Below, piece by piece: positions 1-9,726 of a stretch of DNA of 64,000 nucleotides (position 1 is its first letter; every line of letters starts with the position of its first letter). Where the stretch lies: the NCBI GenBank assembly GCA_016490735.1, contig JAEMWC010000391.1, forward strand, positions 102,501-166,500, given 5' to 3'. The notes under the pieces were generated by a model. It did no database searches, had not been told where the DNA came from, and saw only the letters and a list, made by a program, of their open reading frames with translations. A program made the position numbers and the translations under genes. This DNA comes from Pachyseris speciosa. Taxonomy: Eukaryota > Cnidaria > Anthozoa > Scleractinia > Pachyseridae.

Positions 1-24
1 AGCTCCATTTTCTGTATATAAACC

Positions 25-115
25 ATACACAACCCACAATTCCTCGATTCGCTCCGACGAAGGGCTAACGCTCGAAACGTCAGCTAATCGAATCCCTATA
101 CGGTGGTCAGTTTAC
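25..115 (+). mobile_element. Penelope-type retroelement tail (fragment)
   Basis: The same roughly 90-bp sequence recurs at 41005-41105 in the same orientation with a few differences. It contains the GACGAAGGGCTAACGCTCGAAACGTC-type core, which resembles a degenerate hammerhead (CYGANGA, a short stem, GAAA, CGTC) and is typical of the ends of Penelope-like elements. The CUGA box reads CCGACGA, so the conserved U4 is replaced by C. No GIY-YIG or reverse transcriptase frame lies next to it, so only the terminus is present. Assignment to Penelope rests on recall of this motif family. Confidence 0.4.
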
Positions 116-833
116 ATTATCAACTCCGTTGATAAACCAAATTTTCGCGTTTCTAACTTTATCAGCTATTAAATTTTCCTTTTACAATTTTGTCATAAAC
201 TTTAACGGGTATAAACCAGAAGAAATCGAGTGCCAATGATTGGTCGGTCGGCGGTTGTTTAATTTTACTACGTTGTGTTTGGTTTTTTTCCTGATACGTT
301 TTAACCTCCTGTTCGCTTATTAATGTAGCTGCTTTCCAGAAAAACATTGCCTGTCAGTTTAGTGGTACAAACCCTTTTAGATGGCTCGAGAGTGTTTGAA
401 ATTCAATGCCTCGTCAAAAACTTGCCAATGATTAGTCAGTTCCCAGTCATCTCATCAACAGTGACCTCGACTAGTTTGTATTTTATACACCGACTTCAAA
501 TTTGAATCCAAACGAGTTACTATTATTAGAGTGAGAGATATTCAAATCAGGGCGAACCTCTTAAACATCTGTTTTAATTTCAGACGTACAATATTCTAAA
601 TCTTAGTGAAGAGATGACCAAGCGATATTTCGCACAAGGGAAGCTAAACAGGGTGTTTTTCATGCTACATAATGAAATTATTCAAACTCTTGTACGTTTT
701 CAACGGTTGAAAGGGGACTTCAATGAATCGATCTGATAATTCCAAAACTTGAGAAAAGTTAACGTTGGTAGGACACACCATTTAGTCTTTCCTCTTTGGT
801 AAGGAAAACTTAGTCGAGAGAGACAATTTCCCT

Positions 834-1799
834 TTGACATACTTTTTGTGGCCAAGGACAAAACCTACAGGATTGCAGATTGCAAACGTGATAAACTGTT
901 TCGTCATGACTAACAGCGAAAACGTAGTGTCGACTTACGTCGTTAATTGCGTCTTCAACGTCGTTTTTGCTTGCACCGCTATCATCTTGAACATGATAAC
1001 AAACCACGCGATACGAAAAACCTCGACGTTACCCAAGCCTTTGAAAACACTGCTCCTTAGTTTAACTATGTCTGATCTTGGCGTTGGCTTACTTGCCCAA
1101 CCTCTCTGCATCACACGCTTGGCCATGGAGTTCGCGCAAAAAACTGTAAACCCAGTTTACGATATAATAGCCGTTGCATATCTCTTTATTGTGAACTTAT
1201 TTTGTTTTGCTTCGTTCTTCAATATGATGGCTCTCAGTGCCGACAGATTCTTAGCCATTCATCTCCATCTCAGATACCAGGCACGTGTGACTCACGCTCG
1301 TATTGTTGCTGTGGTGATCTCAGTTTGGTTGTTGAGCACCCTTCTTTCCTTGATCGGTTTGTGGACTCCACGGAGTGTAATGTACGTGATTGTCGTTGTC
1401 ATTCAAGTTGCTTGTATAATAATCGCTACATATCTAAATTACGAGATATACGTGGAGGTCAGACGCCACGCACGTCAAATCCAAGCTCTCCAGGTACTGC
1501 AGGGACCGCGAAGCTTTGAAATGGCGAATGGTGGGAGAATGAGAAAATTGGGGGTCGCTTCAGTTTGTGTATATTGCGTGTTTTGTGTTTGCTATTTGCC
1601 AAACATTTGTATTTTATCGACCATAGTTATAACCTCTGATTGGAGTTCCCTTATGACGATATTTCAAGCTTATGGTGTGACCCTGGTGTTTACGAATTCG
1701 TCTCTCAATCCTCTGATCTACTGCTGGAAGATGAGACACATCCGACACGCTATCATGAATACACTCCGAAATCTACCTTTTGGTGTACGTTCCAACTGA
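834..1799 (+). CDS. rhodopsin-class (class A) G-protein-coupled receptor, single exon
   Basis: A 321-residue intact frame with seven hydrophobic segments. Class A hallmarks are visible: LSLTMSDLG in TM2 with the conserved Asp, SADRFLAI after TM3 (a DRF variant of the DRY motif), the CYLP motif in TM6 (Trp of CWxP replaced by Tyr), and NSSLNPLIYCW in TM7 (the NPxxY motif), followed by a short basic tail. Receptors like this act in the plasma membrane and signal through heterotrimeric G proteins. The large cnidarian family of intronless receptors loosely resembles vertebrate melanocortin and adenosine receptors, but no ligand can be assigned. The start may be the internal Met at 906 rather than 834, since the first 24 residues are not receptor-like. 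A possible poly(A) signal AATAAA lies near 1989. Confidence 0.9.
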   Translation: MTYFLWPRTKPTGLQIANVINCFVMTNSENVVSTYVVNCVFNVVFACTAIILNMITNHAIRKTSTLPKPLKTLLLSLTMSDLGVGLLAQPLCITRLAMEFAQKTVNPVYDIIAVAYLFIVNLFCFASFFNMMALSADRFLAIHLHLRYQARVTHARIVAVVISVWLLSTLLSLIGLWTPRSVMYVIVVVIQVACIIIATYLNYEIYVEVRRHARQIQALQVLQGPRSFEMANGGRMRKLGVASVCVYCVFCVCYLPNICILSTIVITSDWSSLMTIFQAYGVTLVFTNSSLNPLIYCWKMRHIRHAIMNTLRNLPFGVRSN

Positions 1800-1977
1800 A
1801 AACTCTTGATATTAAGTAGAAAGTAGGAATTTTCTTCATGTTACAACTGTGGAAAATACCTTTGTACACTAGAAGAAGGCTTCCCTTAAGACCTCGCTAA
1901 GCAAGGGTTATAGCTGGATAGAATAGAATACTTTCACCTCTCATTTCAAAAATGACAAATTGTTTTATCTTTTTAGG

Positions 1978-2170
1978 GATTCTTCTGAAAATAAAATTTA
2001 TTTTAAATCGCGCGTTTCGGCTATTTTAACTGGCCTTCCTCAGAAAAATTAAAAAAGTAATAGTAAATATCTGACAACGAAATCCGTCCGCCATATTGAC
2101 TTTGATTTTCTTAATTTTCCTGAAGAAGGCCACTTAAGCTGCCGAAACGTCGATTTAAAATTATTTTTTG
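1978..2170. repeat. convergent pair of Penelope/hammerhead-like tails (inverted repeat)
   Basis: Two similar arms of about 60 bp face each other. The plus copy near 2108-2165 reads CTGAAGA, then GGCC...GCC, GAAAC and GTC. The minus copy near 1998-2055 reads CTGAGGA, GGCC...GCC, GAAAC and GCGC. Both fit CUGANGA plus GAAA, but the minus copy has lost the U of the cleavage triplet. Short A/T-rich flanks (AATTTT and AAAATT) could pair as stem I of the plus copy. Confidence 0.45.
2108..2165 (+). ncRNA. hammerhead-like ribozyme motif (minimal, one-bp stem III)
   Basis: In order: AATTTTC (stem I strand), CTGAAGA (matches CUGANGA), an interrupted GGC...GCC stem II, GAAA, C-G as the only stem III pair, then UC and a stem I return strand GATTTAAAATT. 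Very short stem III hammerheads of this kind are known from Penelope-like elements and tend to work as dimers. Stem II is weak here, so activity is doubtful. Confidence 0.35.
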
Positions 2171-2280
2171 TCTCAGAAGAATCTCGAAAAAGATTAAAAA
2201 AAGATTGTAGGATATTTTTCGTAGGATACGAACCGCGGTGATTCACCGGGCGAAAAACATAAATAGACCCACTCGGTAGC

Positions 2281-2656
2281 TTAACCGCGGTCAAACGTAA
2301 AAAAGTGAGAAAAGTCCTTAAAAGATAAGGTTTTCACGTTGAGAGCTCAAAGATGATAAGTTTTTCTTCAGTCTGTGAGTTTACTAAATCATTTTATGAA
2401 TTACTAAAAAAGTTTTAGGAACAATAAGGTGAATCGGTTTTCCTAAAGTCACGCATTGAAACAGAAAACAAGAACACACCGCACGGAACAGTTTCCACAT
2501 TCTTCGCTTGAAAAAAACTTTAAAACTTTTTTAGTAATTCATGAAATGATTTAGTAAACTCACAGACTGATGAAAGACTCATCATCTTTGAGCTCTCAAC
2601 GTAAAAACCTTATCTTTAAAGGACTTTTCTTATTTTTTACGTCTGACCGCGGTTAA
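2281..2656. mobile_element. palindromic MITE with 9-bp target duplication (Mutator-type)
   Basis: A 376-bp element beginning TTAACCGCGGTC and ending GACCGCGGTTAA, with arms of about 140 bp that are nearly perfect reverse complements (2281-2415 against 2515-2656). It is flanked on both sides by CTCGGTAGC (2272-2280 and 2657-2665), an exact 9-bp target-site duplication. Long terminal inverted repeats with a 9-bp duplication are typical of Mutator-like elements. There is no coding capacity. Confidence 0.8.
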
Positions 2657-2949
2657 CTCGGTAGCAAGGAATGTCAACATGAATGGCGTGACACCGATTT
2701 ATAAAACGTCTGCAGCGACATTTGCAAACTCCACTCTAATAAGATGTTTGGACGTAAAACGGTCTTTAACTCTTGTCGGTTAGGATAAGAACGAAGCGGC
2801 AAGGAGGTAAACAAAAGCTCAAGAATATACGAAATGACAGAAAAGTAAAAAGAGAGGCATGTGACTTGTGTCTTATCTCTCAAGCTAAGGGTGATCGTCG
2901 GAGAGAACTGTGTCAGTGAAATATCGATATAAAGTGACCAAATAAATGC

Positions 2950-3160
2950 CTTAAATCTGTACGTTAGCAATAAAACCTTGATAAGGGAATCTGTGGAGTC
3001 TGCCTGCTCTCAGATGCGCACCAACTATTTTAGTTGTACCAACAACGTTTCTGCACAATCCATTAAAGTGCTGTATGCTTAAATCTGTAAGTAAGCAATA
3101 AAACCTGATAAGGGTAACTGTGGATTCTGCGGCCTGCTCTCAGATGCACACCAACTATAG
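2950..3160 (+). repeat. diverged tandem duplication, period about 128 bp
   Basis: The segment starting TTAAATCTGT near 2951 is repeated near 3079, including the phrases CTGCTCTCAGATGC and CACCAACTAT. A third partial copy, with ACCAACAACGT and TCTGCACAATCC, lies near 4380-4410, beyond the neighbouring SINE and MITE. This suggests an older repeat split by later insertions. Confidence 0.6.
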
Positions 3161-3410
3161 GGAGTTTAAGCGAAGACTACGGCAACGCCAACGCAAACCG
3201 TCATTGAAAAATGTTTATCACAGGATTGTAACGAATTTATGGCTATTCCAGCGCGTTTAACTTGTAAAATATGAACAAACCATCCACGAACTAAATTGGT
3301 ATAATCGACCTTAAAGAAAACAAAGAGAGCGAAAGTTAACGTCCTCCACAAAACTTGAATTTGGTCATTTCACTTTGTTGTTTGAAGAGTACGGTAACGA
3401 AATATACCAA

Positions 3411-3808
3411 ATTTCTTAACGCACGTGCAAAGTCCTTGTCCTTGCTAATTAAGCCCGCCGCACAGGTGAGGAAGCAGCTGAGCAAAATGCCTCGTGAGGC
3501 AGCTAGCTCAGCCGTTTCCTGTCGTGTGCGGCGAAATTTCCTAACGCACGTGCAAAGTCCTTGTCCTTGCTGATTAAGCCCGCCGCACACGTGAGGAAGC
3601 AGCTGAGCAAAATGCCTCGTGAGGCAGCTAGCTCAGCCATTTCCTCTCGTGTGCGGCGAAATTTGGTGAGAATGTTTGATATTGATCTCACGGCCTCGCG
3701 AGGCGAAAATCTCACCAAAATTTCGCCGCACACGAGAGGAAACGGCTGAGCCATCTGCCTCGCGAGGCATTTTGCCCAGCTGTTTCCTCACGTGTGCGGC
3801 GGGCTTAA
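3411..3808. mobile_element. foldback element with TTAA-bordered arms and internal 125-bp tandem copy
   Basis: Right arm 3708-3808 (ending CGGCGGGCTTAA) is the reverse complement of left arm 3572-3672 (beginning TTAAGCCCGCCG). Upstream of the left arm lies an additional direct copy, 125 bp away (3421 compared with 3546), so the element has a duplicated left side. Both outer ends carry TTAA. Confidence 0.65.
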
Positions 3809-3834
3809 CGTAAAAAAGGTAAAGAAACTTTATT

Positions 3835-4056
3835 TATACACGGTTAAGATTTAAAACTACAAGCTTGTGGGGCCGTGTGGGAGAAATGTTGGTTTTTGAG
3901 GTGCGCAGAAAACCGGAGTACCTGGAGAATAACCTCTCGGAGCAGAGTAGAGGACCAACAAACTCAGTCCACTTATGACGCCGAGTCCGGGAATCGAACC
4001 CGGGACACATTGGTGGAAGGCGAGTGCTCTCACCACTGCGCCAAGGCAGCTCCGTT
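3835..4056 (-). mobile_element. tRNA-derived SINE, family 1 copy 1
   Basis: On the minus strand the head reads TGGCGCAGTGGTGAGAGCAC (box A like) followed by GGTTCGATTCCCGG (box B like). It continues into a shared body (GACTCGGCGTCATAAGTGG, then CTCCGAGAGG). Copies 2 and 3 are at 14790-15062 and 29815-30045. The body after the head is not a cloverleaf, so this is a retroposon and not a tRNA gene. Confidence 0.85.
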
Positions 4057-4098
4057 TTGTGACGTACTCGTTGCCGTTGCCGTAGTCGTTGCTTAATA

Positions 4099-4270
4099 AA
4101 CAATTGGTTCATGCATCAGCGTGCGTTCATCGAGATATGAAGCACGTGGGAAGCTTGGAGAGCACGAAAGATGCGTAGCCGAGAGCAACTCTGGCTTCTT
4201 GAGTGTTCTTCAAACTTCCCAAGTGCTTAATATCTCGATGAACGCACAGCTAACGCATGAACCAATTGTT
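4099..4270. mobile_element. palindromic MITE, 172 bp
   Basis: Both ends carry AACAATTGGTTCATGC in inverted orientation. The arms extend about 55 bp, through the shared phrase CGTTCATCGAGATAT. The central 50 bp is unpaired and non-coding. Confidence 0.75.
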
Positions 4271-5120
4271 CCCCTGCTACGTCATCAGCGTGCACAATAG
4301 GAATATGAAGCACACTCGCGCAATTGAATTTGACTACGCGAATTTACCAGCTATGTTATAAACTCCCTTATTTCAGTTGTACCAACAACGTATCTGCACA
4401 ATCCCAGTAAGGTACTGTGCACTTCTCATGCCATAGGACTCTTTTGTACTTTGGTGAAACAGAGTAAAATATTTTGTGGGTAAAGTACTATCCGCATATT
4501 ATTGCTTTTCGGGTACCAAACAGAGAATTTGATGCGTCCAAGCAAGAACAAACCATTTTCCGTCGCTGATATTATTTTAAACAGGTGTTATAATTAGTTT
4601 TTTTGTTAACCATATTCAGCGAAATGTAATAAATACTACTTATTCTGCGTCGATAGGATAATAATCAAGAAAACTGGGTCTTTGTTTTAACGTTGACGTC
4701 GATATTAAAGAAGTCCTTTGACCAGTAGCACCAGTCATTTTTGTAGAGCTGCATGTTTATAATGGTTTGCTTAAGAACGCTTGTTATAACTCTAGTATTG
4801 TGAGACAGTAATACAAGACAGCTTCGTTGAAAAGCACTGTTTTAGATTTTAATACCACGGAAACGTCATAAACAGCTGCTAACATATTGGGCGAAATGGT
4901 TTTTAGTTCCGGTCATTTGCATTGATCTAATTGGAGTATGGCGGCACTTCATTTAATTTTGCCCGAGGGACCTTCTACCTTTTACGCATAAAATGAGACG
5001 TTAGGGTGTTTAATTTAAAAGTAACATTTAGGGAAAGTAAAGCACAAGACCCTAGTCAAAGGCTAAAACACTCTTGGGAGAGTTGACGACAGAGTCGGAA
5101 CTTACTGCTTCTATCACTGC
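4271..5120. other. intergenic, no gene seen
   Basis: A/T-rich sequence with short frames only. I see no splice-bounded exon, RNA gene or clear repeat apart from the third partial copy of the 128-bp repeat near 4380. Confidence 0.5.
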
Positions 5121-5129
5121 ACGGCATAC

Positions 5130-5490
5130 ATACATGATACTTACATACATACTTAATTGTCCTCTCCCTATCAGGGCTTTTCAGGGATAGTATGACTATA
5201 TTAGGACAGACACTAGGGGTGGTTACTGCCAGAGTTTTGTTACGTCCCTAGTGGTTCTTTTACGTCACACAGAGTCAGATTAAGAGTAAATACTGCGAGA
5301 CGGGACCTACGGTTTATCGTCCTTATCCGAGGAGACTAGAAAGTATAACCGTTTGTAGATGTCATTGCAAAGGCAGCACTTTCTCCTCAATTATTTAAAG
5401 GCCCTGAGTGTTGGTCCGGCCGGGATTTGAACCCGACCTCCCGCACGGTAGTCCCCTGCTCTACCAACTGAGCTAACTGTTCAGCGGTTA
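5130..5490 (-). mobile_element. tRNA-derived SINE, family 2 copy 1
   Basis: The minus-strand head reads TTAGCTCAGTTGGTAGAGCA (box A) and GGTTCAAATCCCGG (box B). The acceptor stem does not close, so this is not a functional tRNA. The body contains GATAAACCGTAGGTCCCGTC, a phrase shared with 9395-9548 and 20150-20355, which defines a second SINE family in the window. Confidence 0.75.
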
Positions 5491-5855
5491 CAATCAGGTC
5501 AGGTCAAGAGTAGTAATAAAGACGTGGAAGTGCGAAGAACGTCCTCTGTGAAGCTTATGTTTTTATGCACTTGCATGTGTCGGAATTATTATTGTAATTA
5601 AAGGTACTGGTGAGTTATTGCAGAGGAATCAACTGTTTGTAGCGCCTTAGGCTAGCAGTAACTCCAACAATCCTACTTATGTTTGAAACGGGACAGTTTT
5701 GTTGTAAACGGTTGCTAGGCTAGACTACAACCGCCATTATTACTTAAACTGAAGGTGCTCATAAATTTAACACAGTCAAAACTGCTCCTAAAACTTCTCT
5801 CCTACGGTTTTTAAGGCGAGCAAACGTGCGTGTGTTTTGTTTTTGGTCGTAGTAG

Positions 5856-6638
5856 TCACTGAACTAAAATGTAGCCCATGGCTTTATTGTTCCTTGGTCC
5901 GTATTCAGACGAAGCTGGTCCCACACTTCCATAGGTGTTGGTATTATCAATGTAACCTCCAATGCCAAAGCCGAGTTTGGAGTCACAAGTGTTGCATAGA
6001 TCATTGTCGTTGTTAACGATACCGATTCTTGCTCTTGATGCTATGGCATGAGAGCAGACTTGGTTAAATCCCTCATAATTACAAAATGTCTGTAAGCTGG
6101 CCTTTACTCAAACAAGCGTTTTCCACTTTTCGCGACCCAGTGAGGTGGAACGCTTTTCCCCGTCGGCGATGAGCGAGTACAGGGTCGAGTGGATCGAGGA
6201 ATTGTTGATCTGGTCGATGACAATGAAGGCCTGCCGTGAGCCAATGGTCATACCGAGGCATAACTTGTTGAAGGATGTGTTCCAGTATGTTGGTAACTTG
6301 GTTTCATGATCATCAAACCCGGTTTGCCCATTTGTCAAGTTGTATCCAGTTTTATTGGTCCAGTACGTGGAGTCGTAATGAAAGGTATTCTAAGACAACA
6401 GAAGTAACCCATCAGATTTTTACCAGTAAGTGCACTACCCAAATCAACTAAATCACGAGTTCTACGCTTAAGAGCCTTTAATTCCTATTGTTTGCTCGAA
6501 ATTACCTTTCTGCCGTCAATTTTCATGACCAGCATCCATCCACCGCCTCCGTATGCTCCAAGGTCACTGGTCATGTGGCAATAAACGGGGACCTCGATCG
6601 AATCCAAGTTCAGCAAGTAGGCCTTGTTACTTTCAATT
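5856..6638 (-). pseudogene. fibrinogen-like (skeletal matrix protein-like) C-terminal exons with in-frame TGA
   Basis: Two exons join in phase 0: 6506-6638 (acceptor TTTTATAG, donor GTAATT) and 5856-6389 (acceptor TTGTCTTAG, stop TGA at 5856-5858). The first encodes the fibrinogen-type start, with DSIEVPVYCHMTSDLG and GGGGWMLVMKIDGRK. The second continues with NTFHYDSTYWTNKTGY, GFDDHETKLPTYWN and FNKLCLGM, later CNYEGFNQVCSHA, GFGIGGY and a terminal YILVQ. This arrangement matches cnidarian secreted fibrinogen-like proteins annotated as uncharacterised skeletal organic matrix proteins, from recall. A TGA at 6108-6110 interrupts the second exon after 93 codons; the remaining 83 codons stay in the same frame and remain family-like. 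Homologues appear to have Gly here, so GGA to TGA is the likely change. It could be a nonsense allele, a recent pseudogene or an error. An EGF exon at 8960-9074 may belong upstream. Confidence 0.75.
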
Positions 6639-6699
6639 CTATAAAACAAGAGAAGGCTTTTCATAGAAACCTGACGGTAAGTAGTATGTTAGGGATGGA

Positions 6700-6765
6700 A
6701 TTAAGCCCCGTTTTGGATTAGGTGGATTAGGTGCCTATGGATTAGGAGGATTAGGTGCCTAGTCA
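6700..6765 (+). repeat. short GGATTAGG-rich repeat
   Basis: Four GGATTAGG units occur within about 50 bp, two of them followed by TGCCTA. Non-coding. Confidence 0.5.
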
Positions 6766-6949
6766 ATGACGTCACAATATGTCTTCCTGCATACTAATAA
6801 GTGGATAGGTTTACTATTGAGCGTCACTCTAGTACAATGGAAACAATAGGCTCGCCCAGACTTGCTCGATCTCTTTTAACCCTGATTAGTCAGTCAAGAA
6901 TCTAGGCTCTACCTCGGTGTAAAAACTTGTGAAACTCACGAATGACGGA

Positions 6950-7245
6950 AAACAAAGAAAACAAAACATTCTAAACAATGACGTACAGCACAACAATACC
7001 TCATAAGACAGAGAAAACAAAACATTCTAAACAATGACGTACAGCACAACAATACCTCATAAGACAGAGAAAACAAAACATTCTAAACAATGACGTACAG
7101 CACAACAATACCTCATAAGACAGAGAAAACAAAACATTCTAAACAATGACGTACAGCACAACAATACCTCATAAGACAGAGAAAACAAAACATTCTAAAC
7201 AATAGCGTACAGCACAACAATACCTCATAAAACAAAGAAAACCTC
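6950..7245 (+). repeat. 56-bp minisatellite, about five units
   Basis: The phrase ACGTACAGCACAAC recurs at 6981, 7037, 7093 and 7149, with a diverged copy at 7205, giving an exact 56-bp period. The inner three copies are identical as far as I can see, so the array is young. It lies in the presumed intron between the EGF and fibrinogen-like exons. Confidence 0.9.
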
Positions 7246-7557
7246 GCCAGTATTTTACACCGAGGTAAACCCAGAATCTATTATGTTTTCAAAATAAATC
7301 CGTTAGTTTTTGAAAAAGTTATCTTTCTTGCAATCGCTTTGCTAAGAAAAAAAACACACTGCCTTGAGCGCTTGTTGAACTGTCCCCGACTGGGAGATGT
7401 TGACGGAAGCCGTTCAAATCCCAAAGAATTTTGTTCCGTTGGCGTTTGCGCGATTGACAGAATTGACTGTAAAAAATCCCGATGCTAGCTGACCTCAGCT
7501 TTGGCGATGAGAGAGAAAATAAATTCTTAGCTAACTTTTCTTGTTTTCCGCTCCGTT

Positions 7558-8612
7558 AGTCACGCACGCGTTACGTAAAACGGATCTCAACTCTCCTCTT
7601 AACCCTATATTTGCATACAAACTCAAGAGGAGAAGCCCAAGGGGCAGCTCTACCATCCAACAACAACAATGGACGCTCGGAGCGACGGTTACAATGATTT
7701 CCTTCTTCAACGGGGTAATGGAAATTTCGAAGATAGCGAAGACAGTGAAGACTCTCAATCTAGTCAAGAAACGGATTCTTCCCAAGAAGTGACAGAGCAC
7801 TTAAACCCATATTAGACGAAGCTCAGAAACGCCACGAGGTCCAGCTCAATGCTTTGATCGATGAGTACCAAAGAAACGGAGATTCGGAAAATGTGGCTCA
7901 CCTTAAAGCGCAGAACGCTCTCCTTCCTCTCTACAGAAAAGAACCGAGAAAAGTGCTGTTAGAGTATCTGCAGTGGATGCGAGTGATGAAGAAAGATTAC
8001 ACCTTCCAAAGTGATGGAAACCCAAAAAGATCTCAAAGATACGGATGGATTCGATTGGCTAAAATCGACAGAACTAGCCATCGATAAGCGGAAATTCTTG
8101 CTTAATTGATTGTTTGTGAAGCAACCCATTCCACAAGATGAAGACTCAGTAGAACTACTTTGACTGTTATACTACGTTTTTGCTCTCAATACAAACGTAT
8201 TTCAAACCAATATCTAGCGTGTTGTTTTATTGGAGTTTATTTCTTTGTTAAGGGGACTTCACTCTTATTGTTTGGTATTCTCAATGTAACGAAGACGATT
8301 GATTGCATCCTAATTTCCTGATACTTTGTGCTAAACATTTCGTAGCTGTTGGAGCTTTCGTTGTCAGTAAATGTATTTTTATTCATTTCAAATCTCTGTG
8401 TATTTGAATCATTTTTGTATTCGCTAATAAAAGGAATAATGTCTCAAGAAACGTGTTATTCGAAAACATTCATTAGTCACGTGTTGAAAATTAAGCGCTC
8501 CGAGCGTGTTGTTGGATGGTAGAGCTGTCCCTTGGGCTTCTTCTCTTGAGTGTGTATGCAAATATAGGGTTGAGAAAAGACTTGAGATCCGTTTTACATA
8601 ACGACCGTGGTC
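7558..8612. repeat. imperfect inverted repeat (about 120-bp arms) enclosing a decayed ORF
   Basis: Arm 7558-7686 and arm 8490-8612 are reverse complements with scattered mismatches. Both contain AAAACGGATCTCAA, CCCTATATTTGCATAC, CAGCTCTACCATCCAACAAC and CGCTCGGAGCG. The arms overlap the 5' leader and first codons of the ORF that begins at 7669, so the inverted duplication copied the promoter-proximal side of that gene or element. Terminal duplications are not obvious. Confidence 0.7.
7669..8108 (+). pseudogene. decayed ORF of unknown function (acidic N-terminus, helical C-terminus)
   Basis: From ATG 7669 a 48-codon frame encodes MDARSDGYNDFLLQRGNG, then an Asp/Glu/Ser/Gln-rich stretch, ending at TAG 7813. 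A second frame takes over at about 7800 with DEAQKRHEVQLNALIDEYQ and LLEYLQWMRVMKKD. A third frame after about 8010 gives DTDGFDWLKSTELAIDKRK and stops at 8106-8108. The three segments read as one protein of roughly 145 residues broken by two frameshifts. I do not recognise the family. The frame lies inside an inverted repeat, which suggests element-borne or rearranged origin. Confidence 0.45.
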
Positions 8613-8959
8613 AACCATGTCATAGATAGGAAAGGGTAAGAATTTCATGATTTGATTTTGAAGATTTTACAAGACACAATTTTAAACAGTACAGAGCTTA
8701 TTAGTGCAGGGAACTTATCGTGTTCGGTTAACGAATGGTGAGTCGCTTAGTTAAGGGACACACTCTTGTCTGTATAATTATCAGTAAGCTGGTACTCTCA
8801 TTTTGCAAAATAGAGTACAGCCTTCACTTACATGTGTCTATCATACAGCTCCTTACAGCTCCCAGGAACTAAGGAGGTGGAATGCAAGAGATATTCACAA
8901 GATTACTGTTAGTAAGGGTGGTGGTTGTCATTCATAAATTTCTGTTGTGGGCTCTTTAC

Positions 8960-9074
8960 CTTTTTCACATAGTGCTCCCCAGACGCCGGCTTGACATACG
9001 CAAAGGTATTTCTTGTCTGTAAATCCGCTCAGACAGGTCCCATTATGAAGACATGGGTTACTGGAGCATGGATT
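8960..9074 (-). CDS. EGF-like domain exon (partial gene)
   Basis: The exon has acceptor CTCGTCAG and donor GTAAAG and encodes a complete EGF module. Six cysteines are visible, in NPCSSNPC, HNGTC, YLCVC and GALC. EGF modules are extracellular and disulfide-bonded. It lies on the same strand, 2.3 kb upstream of the fibrinogen-like exons; EGF followed by a fibrinogen-like domain is a known cnidarian architecture, so it probably belongs to that gene. The exon ends in phase 1 whereas the first fibrinogen exon needs a phase 2 partner, so at least one linking exon was not found. No signal-peptide exon was identified upstream. Confidence 0.65.
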
Positions 9075-9242
9075 CTGACGAGAACAAGTCTCCATTTCAA
9101 CTCCTGTGTTGTTCATCTTTGCTTTTTAAATTTTGTGTCATTGACCTTTATAGGTACACCTGACGTGCTGGAGTGAAAATGTTGACAGTGATGATGACGA
9201 TGTTTGGTCGTGAAAATGCGTGGTGGCAACTGCGATGGAGAC

Positions 9243-9367
<125 letters not shown>

Positions 9368-9394
9368 GTCCACTCACCCACCCAACCCACACAT

Positions 9395-9548
9395 GAATGT
9401 CAAAGAGAGTTGCAAGATAGAGATAGACCACCACACCGGGAACTATGTCCCCTACCCTTTTCGAATAGTATGTGTGTTCTTTAACGTCCCACGGATTATT
9501 AGGAACAACTGTTGTGAGACGGTACCTACGGTTTATCGTCCTTAACGA
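9395..9548 (-). mobile_element. SINE family 2 body fragment
   Basis: Shares GATAAACCGTAGGTACCGTC, CCGTGGGACGTTAAAG and CCCGGTGTGGTGG (minus strand) with 20230-20350. The tRNA-like head is missing. Confidence 0.65.
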
Positions 9549-9726
9549 TGGCGAGGTTGAGGATGAGGAGGATGATGCTGATGCTGCTGCTACTGATAAT
9601 GATGATGGTTGTGATGCGGATGCTGATGCCAATGCTGCTACTGCTGATGATGACGATGAATGCTTTGCTGGTAGTGAAATCGTGATCGTAGAAGTGCGAT
9701 TTTTCATCAAGATCGCGTTGGCGGTA

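Noticed and set aside
5415..5490. Possible tRNA gene on the minus strand.
   Set aside because: Boxes A and B are good but the acceptor stem does not pair and a SINE body follows that recurs elsewhere.
6079..6261. Minus frame overlapping the in-frame TGA of the fibrinogen-like exon in another phase; and an 18-nt intron (GTAAAG to TTACAG) that would remove residues next to the TGA.
   Set aside because: The other phase has no family wording, and 18 nt is far too short for a spliceosomal intron.
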